From Streptomyces broussonetiae (GTDB lineage Bacteria; Actinomycetota; Actinomycetes; Streptomycetales; Streptomycetaceae), in contig NZ_CP047020.1 in NCBI RefSeq assembly GCF_009796285.1, forward strand, positions 3,782,001 through 3,846,000: 64,000 nt of DNA. The letters run 5' to 3'. The translations under genes and the position numbers were made by a program. Below, piece after piece: positions 34,185 through 41,894 of the stretch. Under the pieces are notes generated by a model. The model was not told the DNA's origin. It ran no database searches and saw only the letters and a list, made by a program, of their open reading frames with translations. Each line of letters opens with the position of its first letter. Position 1 is the first letter of the stretch.

Positions 34185-35183
34185 ATGTCCACGACCGAGT
34201 TCTTCCACGGCCGTACCGTCCTCGTCACCGGAGCCGAAGGGTTCATCGGCTCCACCCTGGTCGACCTGCTCGTCGGACAGGGCGCCACGGTCCGCGCCCT
34301 CGTCCACTACAAGCCGTACGCGGAGAAGGGCAACCTCGCCCGGCTCCAGGACCACCCCCAGGTCGAGCTGATCGCGGGTGACGTACGCGATCCGGGCCGG
34401 GTGATGGACGCCGTGGCCGGCTGCGACACCGTCTTCCACCTCGCCGCCCTCATCGGCATCCCGTACAGCTACGACTCGCCGGGCGCCTATGTCGCCGTCA
34501 ACGTCACCGGTACCGAGAACATCGCCGAGGCCTGCCGCCGCCACCGGGTGCGCCGCCTGGTGCACACCTCCACCAGCGAGGTCTACGGCACCGCGCTGAC
34601 CGTCCCGATCGCCGAGGACCACCCGCTCCAGCCCCAGTCGCCGTACTCGGCCTCGAAGATCGGCGCCGACATGATGGTCCTCTCCCACCACCACGCCTTC
34701 GACCTGCCCGTGACGGTCGTCCGCCCCTTCAACACCTACGGTCCCCGCCAGTCCGCCCGTGCCGTGATCCCCACGATCCTCGCCCAACTGCACTCCGGTG
34801 CCCGGGAGATACGCCTCGGCTCGCTGACCCCGACCCGTGACTTCACGTATGTCACCGACACCGCGCGCGGCTTCCTCGCCCTCGCGCAGTGCGACCGGGC
34901 GCTCGGTGACGTCGTCAACCTCGGCACCGGCGAGGAGATCGCCATCGGCGACCTGGCCCACAAGCTGATCGCCGTCTCCGGGCGGGACGCGGAGATCGTC
35001 GTGGACGAGGCGCGGCTGCGCCCGGCCGGCAGCGAGGTCCACCGTCTGCTGTCGGACAACTCCCGGGCCCGCACCTGGGCGTCCTGGAAGCCGGAGGTCT
35101 CCCTCGACGAGGGCCTGCGCCGCACCTCCGACTGGATCCGCGGCAACCTGCACCTCTTCGCGCCCGGCCGCTACGCGGTCTGA
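34185..35183 (+). CDS. NAD-dependent NDP-sugar epimerase/dehydratase (LegB-like)
   Basis: A 332-residue extended short-chain dehydrogenase. The NAD motif GAEGFIGSTLVDLL is at the N-terminus. The catalytic segments are HTSTSEVYG (Ser/Thr) and PYSASKIGAD (Tyr-x3-Lys), then NTYGPRQSARAVIP. It resembles NAD-dependent 4,6-dehydratases acting on UDP-GlcNAc (LegB type). It is 50 nt after the MurG-like gene with AAAGG before its ATG, so the two are probably one operon. The pair could make and attach a modified amino sugar. The substrate is not proven by sequence. Confidence 0.85.
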   Translation: MSTTEFFHGRTVLVTGAEGFIGSTLVDLLVGQGATVRALVHYKPYAEKGNLARLQDHPQVELIAGDVRDPGRVMDAVAGCDTVFHLAALIGIPYSYDSPGAYVAVNVTGTENIAEACRRHRVRRLVHTSTSEVYGTALTVPIAEDHPLQPQSPYSASKIGADMMVLSHHHAFDLPVTVVRPFNTYGPRQSARAVIPTILAQLHSGAREIRLGSLTPTRDFTYVTDTARGFLALAQCDRALGDVVNLGTGEEIAIGDLAHKLIAVSGRDAEIVVDEARLRPAGSEVHRLLSDNSRARTWASWKPEVSLDEGLRRTSDWIRGNLHLFAPGRYAV

Positions 35184-35222
35184 CCGCCTGCCGCGGATAC
35201 GAGAAGTCGAGGAAGGAGCGGC

Positions 35223-35735
35223 ATGAGCCGCCATACGAAACGGTCCGTGCACAGGCGCCGGCGCGCCCGCCCCGGCCGCCTGCGCCGGGCCGCCCTGGTC
35301 CTGACCGCGCTCGTCCTCGCACGGCTGTCGTACGGCTCGGGCGGCCAGGGGGCGTCGTTCCGCACGGCCGGCCTGATCCGAACGACACCCCCTGACCGTC
35401 GCGGGGTGGGGCAGGCTTCCCGCCGCCCCGAACCGGCAGCACGAAACAGCCGTGACACGGCCGACAGCCCGCGGGTCCGGACGCGTTCACGTGGACGCTC
35501 ACCACAGCCGCGTCCGCTCACAGCCGCCACCGCACACCACTACGACGACGCCCGCACCACCAGTTCCGTGGGCAGCACCGCATGGCGCCGCTCCAGCTCG
35601 CGGGAGGTCGCCGGACGCCGGTCGGCGATCTCGGCGAGCAGCAGGTCGATCATCGCCCGGCCCATCTCCTCGATGGGCTGGCGGACGCTGGTGAGCGGGG
35701 GGTCCATGTGGCGGGCGATGGCGGAGTCGTCGTAG
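35223..35735 (+). CDS. Possible remnant of a membrane-anchored or secreted protein gene
   Basis: A strong ribosome site (GGAAGGAG) precedes ATG 35223. The first 40 residues, very basic and then ALVLTALVLARL, look like a signal anchor. After that the frame is low-complexity Arg/Ser/Pro sequence and overlaps the 3' end of cebR by 196 nt on the other strand. I read this as a genuine start whose body has been lost by deletion or frameshift, after the murG-like/dehydratase operon. It may instead be a short protein of unknown function. Low confidence beyond the first third. Confidence 0.3.
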   Translation: MSRHTKRSVHRRRRARPGRLRRAALVLTALVLARLSYGSGGQGASFRTAGLIRTTPPDRRGVGQASRRPEPAARNSRDTADSPRVRTRSRGRSPQPRPLTAATAHHYDDARTTSSVGSTAWRRSSSREVAGRRSAISASSRSIIARPISSMGWRTLVSGGSMWRAMAESS

Positions 35736-36595
35736 CCGATCAGCGCCACGTCGTCGGGGATGCGGCGGCCCGCCTCGCGCAACGCCTGGCGGGCGCCGGC
35801 CGCCGTCACGTCCGAGCCGGCGAAGACCGCGTCCAGGCCGGGATGCCGCTCCAGCAGCACGGACATGGCCCGGCGACCACCCTCCTCGGTGAAGTCACCC
35901 GGTTCGACGAGGAGTTCGTCCACCCCCCAACCCGCGTCGCGCAGGGCGTCGCGGTAGCCGTCGACGCGGCGCTGGGCGCCGTAGACGTCGAGGCGGCCGG
36001 TGATGTGCGCGATCCGGCGGCGGCCCCGCGCCAGCAGGTGCTCGACCGCCGAGCGGGCACCGCCGTAGTTGTCCGAGTCCACCGAGGTGAGCGCCTCGCC
36101 CGCCGAGCGCGGGCCGCTGATCACGGCCGGGATCTCCAGCTGGCCCAGCAGGTCGGGCAGCGGATCGTCGGCGTGCACCGAGACCAGCAGGACGCCGTCC
36201 ACGCGATGCGCCGCCAGATACTGGGCCAGACGCTGCCGCTTGCGGTCGTTGCCCGCAAAGGTCAGCAGCAACTGCATCTCGGTGTCGGCGAGTTCGGCAC
36301 CGACACCGCGCAGCATGTCCGAGAAGTACGGCTCCGCGAAGAAGCGGGTCTCCGGCTCGGGGACCACCAGGGCGATGGCGTCGGTGCGGTTGGCCGCGAG
36401 GGCGCGGGCCGCGGTGTTGGGGACGTAGCCGAGTTCGGCGACCGCCGCCTCGACCGCGGCCCGGGTGGCGTCACTGACCCGGGGCGAGCCGTTGATCACC
36501 CGTGAGACCGTGCCCCGGCCGACCCCGGCCCGGGCGGCGACCTCCTCGAGCGTGGGCCGCCCGCCGCTCCGGCCCCGCGCTCCCTGGCTTGCCAT
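35540..36595 (-). CDS. cebR: CebR, LacI-family repressor of cellobiose uptake
   Basis: A 351-residue repressor. The N-terminal helix-turn-helix is TLEEVAARAGVGRGTVSRVI with the hinge helix PNTAARALAANR. The periplasmic-binding-like ligand domain covers about 70-345, with IPDDVALIGYDDSAIARHMDPPLTSVRQP. It is divergent from cebE; TGGGAGCGCTCCCA lies in the gap and a variant precedes bglC. Cello-oligosaccharides are the expected inducer. Confidence 0.92.
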   Translation of the reverse strand: MASQGARGRSGGRPTLEEVAARAGVGRGTVSRVINGSPRVSDATRAAVEAAVAELGYVPNTAARALAANRTDAIALVVPEPETRFFAEPYFSDMLRGVGAELADTEMQLLLTFAGNDRKRQRLAQYLAAHRVDGVLLVSVHADDPLPDLLGQLEIPAVISGPRSAGEALTSVDSDNYGGARSAVEHLLARGRRRIAHITGRLDVYGAQRRVDGYRDALRDAGWGVDELLVEPGDFTEEGGRRAMSVLLERHPGLDAVFAGSDVTAAGARQALREAGRRIPDDVALIGYDDSAIARHMDPPLTSVRQPIEEMGRAMIDLLLAEIADRRPATSRELERRHAVLPTELVVRASS

Positions 36596-36920
36596 GGGCT
36601 CCGCCTCTCTCGACCGTGTCGCATCCCTGGCTGGAATCTAACAGCCCTGGCCAGAGCGCCGCCCCGGCCGAGCGGCCCCGCCCGAACAGCCCAGGACGGC
36701 CCGCCGACGCTCAGACAACTGAACACACCCCTCCACGTCCGCTCCCTTGACACCCCGCCCCCGAGCGGCGACTCTTCAACACATCACTTGTGGGAGCGCT
36801 CCCACACTACCTGACATCTACATGTCCCGCACGTTCCCCGCCCGAGCCGCAGCGAGCAACAGACGGGCCCAACAGTGCAGTTGGCCGGGGGGTCGGCACG
36901 TCAGGCAACAGGAGGACGCA
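36596..36920. other. Divergent cebR-cebE regulatory region
   Basis: 325 bases without a gene. The CebR operator is at 36791-36804. The cebE ribosome site (AGGAGGA) ends 5 nt before the start. Nothing else recognisable was seen. Confidence 0.6.
36791..36804. promoter_or_regulatory. CebR operator upstream of cebE
   Basis: TGGGAGCGCTCCCA is a perfect 14-bp palindrome and the known CebR consensus. It lies 117 nt upstream of the cebE start. Confidence 0.95.
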
Positions 36921-38243
36921 ATGCGCACGAGCATCCACCGGTCCCGCAGGCTGGGGGCCCTCGCGGCCGTGGCCGCGCTGACCACGGGGCTGCTGACCGG
37001 TTGTGCCAAGGACAGCGGCGGCAAGTCCGACACCTCCGACGGCGGCGGCAAGGGCAGCACCACGATCACCCTGGGCCTGTTCGGCACCATGGGCTTCAAG
37101 GAGGCCGGTCTCTACACCGAGTACGAGAAGCTGCACCCGAACATCACGATCAAGGAAAACGTGATCGAGAAGAACGAGAACTACTACCCGGCCCTCGTCA
37201 ACCACCTCACCACCAACAGCGGTCTGCAGGACGTCCAGGCCGTCGAAGTCGGCAACATCGCCGAGGTCGTGCAGACCCAGGCGGGCAAGCTCGAGGACCT
37301 GTCCAAGGTGCAGGGCGTGGACAAGGGCAGCTGGCTCGGCTGGAAGTGGCAGCAGGCCACCACGGCGAGCGGCCAGACGGTCGGGCTCGGCACCGACATC
37401 GGCCCGATGGCGATCTGCTACCGCAAGGACCTGTTCAAGGCGGCCGGGCTGCCGACCGACCGGGACCAGGTGGGCAAGCTGTGGGCGGGCGACTGGAGCA
37501 AGCTCGTCTCGGTCGGCGAGCAGTATCAGAAGAAGGCCCCCAAGGGCACCACCTTCATGGACACGCCCGGCGGACTGCTGAACGCGATCCTCAGCAGCCA
37601 GAGCCAGAAGTTCTACGACTCCTCCGGCAAGGTCGTCTACAAGACGAACCCGGCCGTGAAGCAGGCCTTCGACCTGACCGCCAAGGCCGCCCAGGAGGGA
37701 CTGCTCCAGGCGCAGACCCAGTTCCAGCCCGCCTGGGACCAGCTGATCTCCAACGTCAAGTTCGCCTCGGTGGCCTGCCCGCCGTGGATGCTCGGCTACA
37801 TCAAGGGCAAGTCGAAGGCGGACGCCGCCGGCCAGTGGGACGTGGCCCAGGCCCCGCAGGCCGGCAACTGGGGCGGCACCTTCCTGACCGTGCCCAAGTC
37901 CGGCAAGAACGTCACCGAGGCCGAGAAGTTCGTGACCTGGCTGACCGCGCCCGCCCAGCAGGCCAGGCTCTTCGCCGTCCAGGGCAGCTTCCCGAGCGCG
38001 CCGTCGGCGTACGGGATGTCCCAGGTGACCGGCGCCAAGAACGAGATGACCGGTGACGCCCCGATCGGCACGATCTTCGCCCAGGCCGCCAAGTCCATCC
38101 CGCTCCAGCCGATCGGCCCGAAGGACCAGATCATCCAGCAGGGTCTGACGGACAACGGCGTCTTCCTGGTCACGAAGGGCAAGTCGGCCGCGGACGCCTG
38201 GAACACGGCCACCAAGACCATCGACAACAACCTGGAGCAGTGA
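36921..38243 (+). CDS. cebE: CebE, cello-oligosaccharide-binding lipoprotein
   Basis: A 440-residue ABC-transporter substrate-binding lipoprotein. The lipobox LTGC places the lipidated cysteine at C28. The mature protein is of the family 1 sugar-binding type (TITLGLFGTMGFKEAGLYTEYE, then MAICYRKDLFKAAGLP), with Trp-rich segments such as GSWLGWKWQQ expected to stack on sugar rings. It binds cellobiose/cellotriose outside the membrane and delivers to CebFG. The ATPase (MsiK) is normally encoded elsewhere. Confidence 0.92.
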   Translation: MRTSIHRSRRLGALAAVAALTTGLLTGCAKDSGGKSDTSDGGGKGSTTITLGLFGTMGFKEAGLYTEYEKLHPNITIKENVIEKNENYYPALVNHLTTNSGLQDVQAVEVGNIAEVVQTQAGKLEDLSKVQGVDKGSWLGWKWQQATTASGQTVGLGTDIGPMAICYRKDLFKAAGLPTDRDQVGKLWAGDWSKLVSVGEQYQKKAPKGTTFMDTPGGLLNAILSSQSQKFYDSSGKVVYKTNPAVKQAFDLTAKAAQEGLLQAQTQFQPAWDQLISNVKFASVACPPWMLGYIKGKSKADAAGQWDVAQAPQAGNWGGTFLTVPKSGKNVTEAEKFVTWLTAPAQQARLFAVQGSFPSAPSAYGMSQVTGAKNEMTGDAPIGTIFAQAAKSIPLQPIGPKDQIIQQGLTDNGVFLVTKGKSAADAWNTATKTIDNNLEQ

Positions 38244-38248
38244 CCGGC

Positions 38249-39256
38249 ATGGCCACCCGGCACCACACCGCCGCGCCCCCCGTAGGGGAGGGGGGCGCGG
38301 CCCCGGCCCACTCGCGCGCCGCATCGGACGCCGGCGAGCGGCGACGGGCCCGGCTGTCCCGCCGCTGGCAGCGGGACGTGCGATGGAGCCCTTACGCCTT
38401 CGTCTCCCCCTTCTTCCTGCTCTTCGTGGCGTTCGGCCTGTTCCCGCTGCTCTACACGGGCTGGGCCTCGCTGCACACGGTGGAGCTGACCGCGCCCACC
38501 GACATGCGGTGGGCGGGGCTGCACAACTACACCCGGATCTTCGACGACGACTTCTTCTGGAACGCGGCGAGGAACACCCTGACCATCGGGGTCATCTCGA
38601 CCGTCCCGCAGCTGGCGATGGCGATGGGCCTGGCCCACATCCTCAACTACAAGCTGCGCGCCTCGACCTTCTTCCGGGTCGTGATGCTGGCGCCGTACGC
38701 GACCTCGATCGCCGCCGCCTCGCTGGTCTTCGTGCTGCTCTTCGGCCGTGACTACGGCATGATCAACTGGGCGCTGCACTTCGTCGGCATCGGCCACATC
38801 GACTGGCAGAACGACAAGTGGCCCTCGCAGATCGCGGTCTCCTCGATCGTCGTCTGGCGCTGGACCGGCTACAACGCGCTGATCTACCTGGCCGCGATGC
38901 AGGCCGTCCCGCAGGACCTGTACGAGTCGGCCGCGCTGGACGGGGCCAACCGCTGGCAGCAGTTCTTCCATGTGACGCTGCCGCAGCTGCGCCCGACCAT
39001 CCTGTTCACCTGTGTCGTGTCGACGATCGGGGCCTCGCAGCTGTTCGGCGAGCCGCTGATGTTCGATGCCAACAAGGGCGCCTCCGGCGGTGCCGAGCAC
39101 CAGTTCCAGACGCTCGGCCTGTATCTGTACGAGCAGGGCTGGGTCAACCAGCACCTGGGGCGCGCCTCCGCGATCGCCTGGACGATGTTCCTGATCCTCA
39201 TCGTGATCGGGATCGTCAACTACGTCATCTCGCGCCGTCTGCGCGAGAGTGGTTAG
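38249..39256 (+). CDS. cebF: CebF, cellobiose ABC transporter permease
   Basis: A 335-residue permease with about six helices, first one SPYAFVSPFFLLFVAFGLFP. The EAA-type loop that contacts the ATPase is YESAALDGANRWQQFFHVTLP. ATG 38249 is chosen with GGAG 11 nt upstream; a GTG at 38240 overlapping the cebE stop is possible but too close to that site. Confidence 0.9.
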   Translation: MATRHHTAAPPVGEGGAAPAHSRAASDAGERRRARLSRRWQRDVRWSPYAFVSPFFLLFVAFGLFPLLYTGWASLHTVELTAPTDMRWAGLHNYTRIFDDDFFWNAARNTLTIGVISTVPQLAMAMGLAHILNYKLRASTFFRVVMLAPYATSIAAASLVFVLLFGRDYGMINWALHFVGIGHIDWQNDKWPSQIAVSSIVVWRWTGYNALIYLAAMQAVPQDLYESAALDGANRWQQFFHVTLPQLRPTILFTCVVSTIGASQLFGEPLMFDANKGASGGAEHQFQTLGLYLYEQGWVNQHLGRASAIAWTMFLILIVIGIVNYVISRRLRESG

Positions 39257-39266
39257 GAGTACGGCC

Positions 39267-40163
39267 GTGACGACGACCCTGACCCCGACCGAGGTGAGAG
39301 AGCCTCGGCGGACCCGGAGGCCCAAGTCGGCGCGGGCCGGCGGGACTTTGCACGCGGGCCCCTTGGGGTACGCGGTCCTGGTCCTCTTCTCGGTCGGCTC
39401 GCTGTTCCCGCTGGTGTGGACGGCGATCGCCGCGTCCAGGGACAACAACAGGCTGGCCGAGACCCCTCCGCCGTTCTGGTTCGGCTCGAACCTGATGCAC
39501 AACCTGAACGTCGCCTGGAACGACGCCAACCTGGGCAAGGCGCTCGTCAACACCACGTTCGTGGCCGGGGTTTCGGCGGCGACGATCGTGTTCCTGTCGA
39601 CGATCGCCGGGTTCGCCTTCGCCAAGCTGCGATTCCGGGGCCGTAACGCCCTGATGCTGATCGTGATCGGCACGATGATGGTGCCGCCGCAGCTCAGCAT
39701 CATCCCGCTGTACATGATGGTCGCCAAGCTCGACTGGACCGACCAGCTGCAGGCGGTGATCCTGCCGTCGCTGGTCAGCGCGTTCGGGGTGTTCTTCATG
39801 CGGCAGTACCTGATGCAGGCGCTGCCGGACGAGCTGATCGAGGCGGCCCGGGTGGACGGCGCGGGCAGCTGGCGGGTGGTGTGGCACATCGTGTTCCCGG
39901 CGGCCCGGCCCGCGATGGCGGTCCTCGGGATGCTGATGTTCGTACAGACCTGGAACGACTTCCTGTGGCCGTTCCTCGTCCTCACCCAGAACGGCAGTCC
40001 GACCGTACAGGTCGCGGTGTCCGCCCTGGGCCGCGGCTACACCCCCGACCAGTCCCTGATCATGGCGGGCGCGCTGCTCGGCACGCTGCCGCTGCTCCTC
40101 GTGTTCGCGGTCTTCGGCAAGCAGATCGTGGGCGGGATCATGCAGGGCGCGGTCAAGGGCTGA
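39267..40163 (+). CDS. cebG: CebG, cellobiose ABC transporter permease
   Basis: A 298-residue permease of the MalG type with about six helices, starting GYAVLVLFSVGSLFPLVWTA. The ATPase-contact loop is IEAARVDGAGSWRVVWHIVFP. The start is GTG 39267 with AGGAG 7 nt upstream, 10 nt after the cebF stop. It pairs with CebF to form the channel. Confidence 0.91.
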   Translation: MTTTLTPTEVREPRRTRRPKSARAGGTLHAGPLGYAVLVLFSVGSLFPLVWTAIAASRDNNRLAETPPPFWFGSNLMHNLNVAWNDANLGKALVNTTFVAGVSAATIVFLSTIAGFAFAKLRFRGRNALMLIVIGTMMVPPQLSIIPLYMMVAKLDWTDQLQAVILPSLVSAFGVFFMRQYLMQALPDELIEAARVDGAGSWRVVWHIVFPAARPAMAVLGMLMFVQTWNDFLWPFLVLTQNGSPTVQVAVSALGRGYTPDQSLIMAGALLGTLPLLLVFAVFGKQIVGGIMQGAVKG

Positions 40164-40250
40164 CCGCCCGCGTCCACCTGAGGGAGCCGGGCCACCGCCG
40201 CCCCGGCTCCCTGACCCTCCTTCACCTCACCGGTCTTCGACCACTTCATA

Positions 40251-40264
40251 TGGGAGCGCTTCCA
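40251..40264. promoter_or_regulatory. CebR operator overlapping the bglC start codon
   Basis: TGGGAGCGCTTCCA matches the CebR box with one change from a perfect palindrome. Its last base is the A of the bglC start codon. It would give bglC its own CebR control, acting as a roadblock or on a leader very close to the start. Confidence 0.9.
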
Positions 40265-41712
40265 TGCCTGAATCCGCCTCCGCCCTGCCGTCCGTACCCC
40301 CCGTGACGTTCCCGCCCGCGTTCCTGTGGGGCGCGGCGACCTCGGCGTACCAGATCGAGGGGGCGGTGCGGGAGGACGGCCGCACCCCCTCGATCTGGGA
40401 CACCTTCAGCCATACGCCGGGCCGGACGGCCGCCGGCGAGACCGGTGACATCGCGGTCGACCACTACCACCGCTACCGCGACGACGTGGCGCTGATGGCG
40501 GAGCTGGGCCTGGGCACGTACCGCTTCTCGGTCTCCTGGCCCCGGGTGCAGCCCACCGGCCGGGGCCCGGCGGTCCAGCGCGGCCTGGACTTCTACCGCC
40601 GGCTGGTGGACGAGTTGCTGCGGCACGGCATCATGCCGACGCTCACCCTCTACCACTGGGACCTGCCGCAGGAGCTGGAGGACGCGGGGGGCTGGCCGGA
40701 GCGGGACACCGCGCTGCGGTTCGCCGAGTACGCACGCCTGGTAGGCGAGGCGCTGGGCGACCGGGTGGAGCTGTGGACCACCCTCAACGAGCCCTGGTGC
40801 AGCGCCTTCCTGGGCTACGGCTCCGGGGTGCACGCACCCGGCCGCACCGATGCCGCGGCCTCGCTGCGGGCCGCCCATCACCTCAACCTCGCCCACGGGC
40901 TGGCGGCTTCGGCGTTGCGCTCGGTGATGCCCGCCCGCAACCGGATCGCGGTCAGCCTCAACTCCTCGGTGGTGCGGCCGAAGTCGCAGGAGGCGGCCGA
41001 CCTGGCCGCGGCCCGCCGGATCGACGACCTGGCCAACGGGATCTTCCACGGTCCGATGCTGCACGGCGCCTACCCCGAGTCGCTGTTCGCGGCGACGGCG
41101 TCGGTCACCGACTGGTCGTACGTCCTGGACGGAGATCTGCGCACGGCGGGCGCCAAGCTGAACGCGCTGGGCCTGAACTACTACACCCCGGCCCTGGTCT
41201 CGGCCGGATCCGGCGAGGTCACCGGCCCGCGGGCGGACGGCCACGGCGCCGGCGACCACTCCCCCTGGCCGGGCGCCGACGACGTGCTGTTCCACCAGAC
41301 ACCGGGCGAGCGCACGCAGATGGGCTGGACGATCGACCCGACGGGCCTGTACGACCTGATCATGCGCTACTCGCGCGAGGCGCCGAATCTCCCGCTGTAC
41401 GTCACCGAGAACGGCGCGGCCTACGACGACAAGCCCGACCCCGACGGCCGCGTCCACGACCCCGAGCGCATCGCCTATCTGCACGGCCACCTGTCGGCGC
41501 TCCGCCGGGCGCTCACCGACGGCGCCGATGTGCGCGGCTACTACCTGTGGTCACTGATGGACAACTTCGAGTGGGCGTACGGCTACGGCAGGCGGTTCGG
41601 CGCGGTGTACGTGGACTACACGACGCTCAAGCGCACCCCGAAGTCGAGCGCACGGTGGTATGCGGAGGTGGCACGGACGGGAACGCTGCCACCGGTGGCC
41701 TCCGCCACCTGA
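40264..41712 (+). CDS. bglC: BglC, intracellular GH1 beta-glucosidase
   Basis: A 482-residue GH1 enzyme that splits imported cellobiose to glucose. It has the family start FLWGAATSAYQIEGA. The acid/base glutamate is E176 in TTLNEPW and the nucleophile is E382 in YVTENGA. The C-terminal DNFEWAYGYGRRFGAVYVD is also typical. There is no signal peptide, so it acts in the cytoplasm on sugar from CebEFG. No ribosome site separate from the operator is obvious; GGGAG in the operator may serve. Confidence 0.95.
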   Translation: MPESASALPSVPPVTFPPAFLWGAATSAYQIEGAVREDGRTPSIWDTFSHTPGRTAAGETGDIAVDHYHRYRDDVALMAELGLGTYRFSVSWPRVQPTGRGPAVQRGLDFYRRLVDELLRHGIMPTLTLYHWDLPQELEDAGGWPERDTALRFAEYARLVGEALGDRVELWTTLNEPWCSAFLGYGSGVHAPGRTDAAASLRAAHHLNLAHGLAASALRSVMPARNRIAVSLNSSVVRPKSQEAADLAAARRIDDLANGIFHGPMLHGAYPESLFAATASVTDWSYVLDGDLRTAGAKLNALGLNYYTPALVSAGSGEVTGPRADGHGAGDHSPWPGADDVLFHQTPGERTQMGWTIDPTGLYDLIMRYSREAPNLPLYVTENGAAYDDKPDPDGRVHDPERIAYLHGHLSALRRALTDGADVRGYYLWSLMDNFEWAYGYGRRFGAVYVDYTTLKRTPKSSARWYAEVARTGTLPPVASAT

Positions 41713-41738
41713 CGAGGGAGGGGGCGCGGCCCGCCGAG

Positions 41739-41843
41739 GAGCCGGACACGGCCGTCGCAGGGCCGGGCGCGGCCGTCGGGGAGCGGGGCGCAGCCGCCGC
41801 GGAGCCGGGCACGGCCGTCGTGGGGCAGGGTGCGTACCGGGCC
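41739..41843. repeat. Imperfect 21-bp tandem repeat (about five units)
   Basis: Units of 21 bp such as GAGCCGGACACGGCCGTCGC (first 20 bases) begin at 41739, 41760, 41781, 41802 and, degenerate, 41823. They fill the convergent gap between bglC and the chitinase gene. The unit length is a multiple of three, but no supported gene runs through it. Confidence 0.7.
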
Positions 41844-41894
41844 GGGCACGGCACCCTGGAGGGATGCCGCGCTCGGTCCACAGTGCAGGAGCGG

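Noticed and set aside
30631..35540. Integrative element inserted at tRNA-His
   Set aside because: No integrase, excisionase or duplicated tRNA 3' end was found between the tRNA and cebR.
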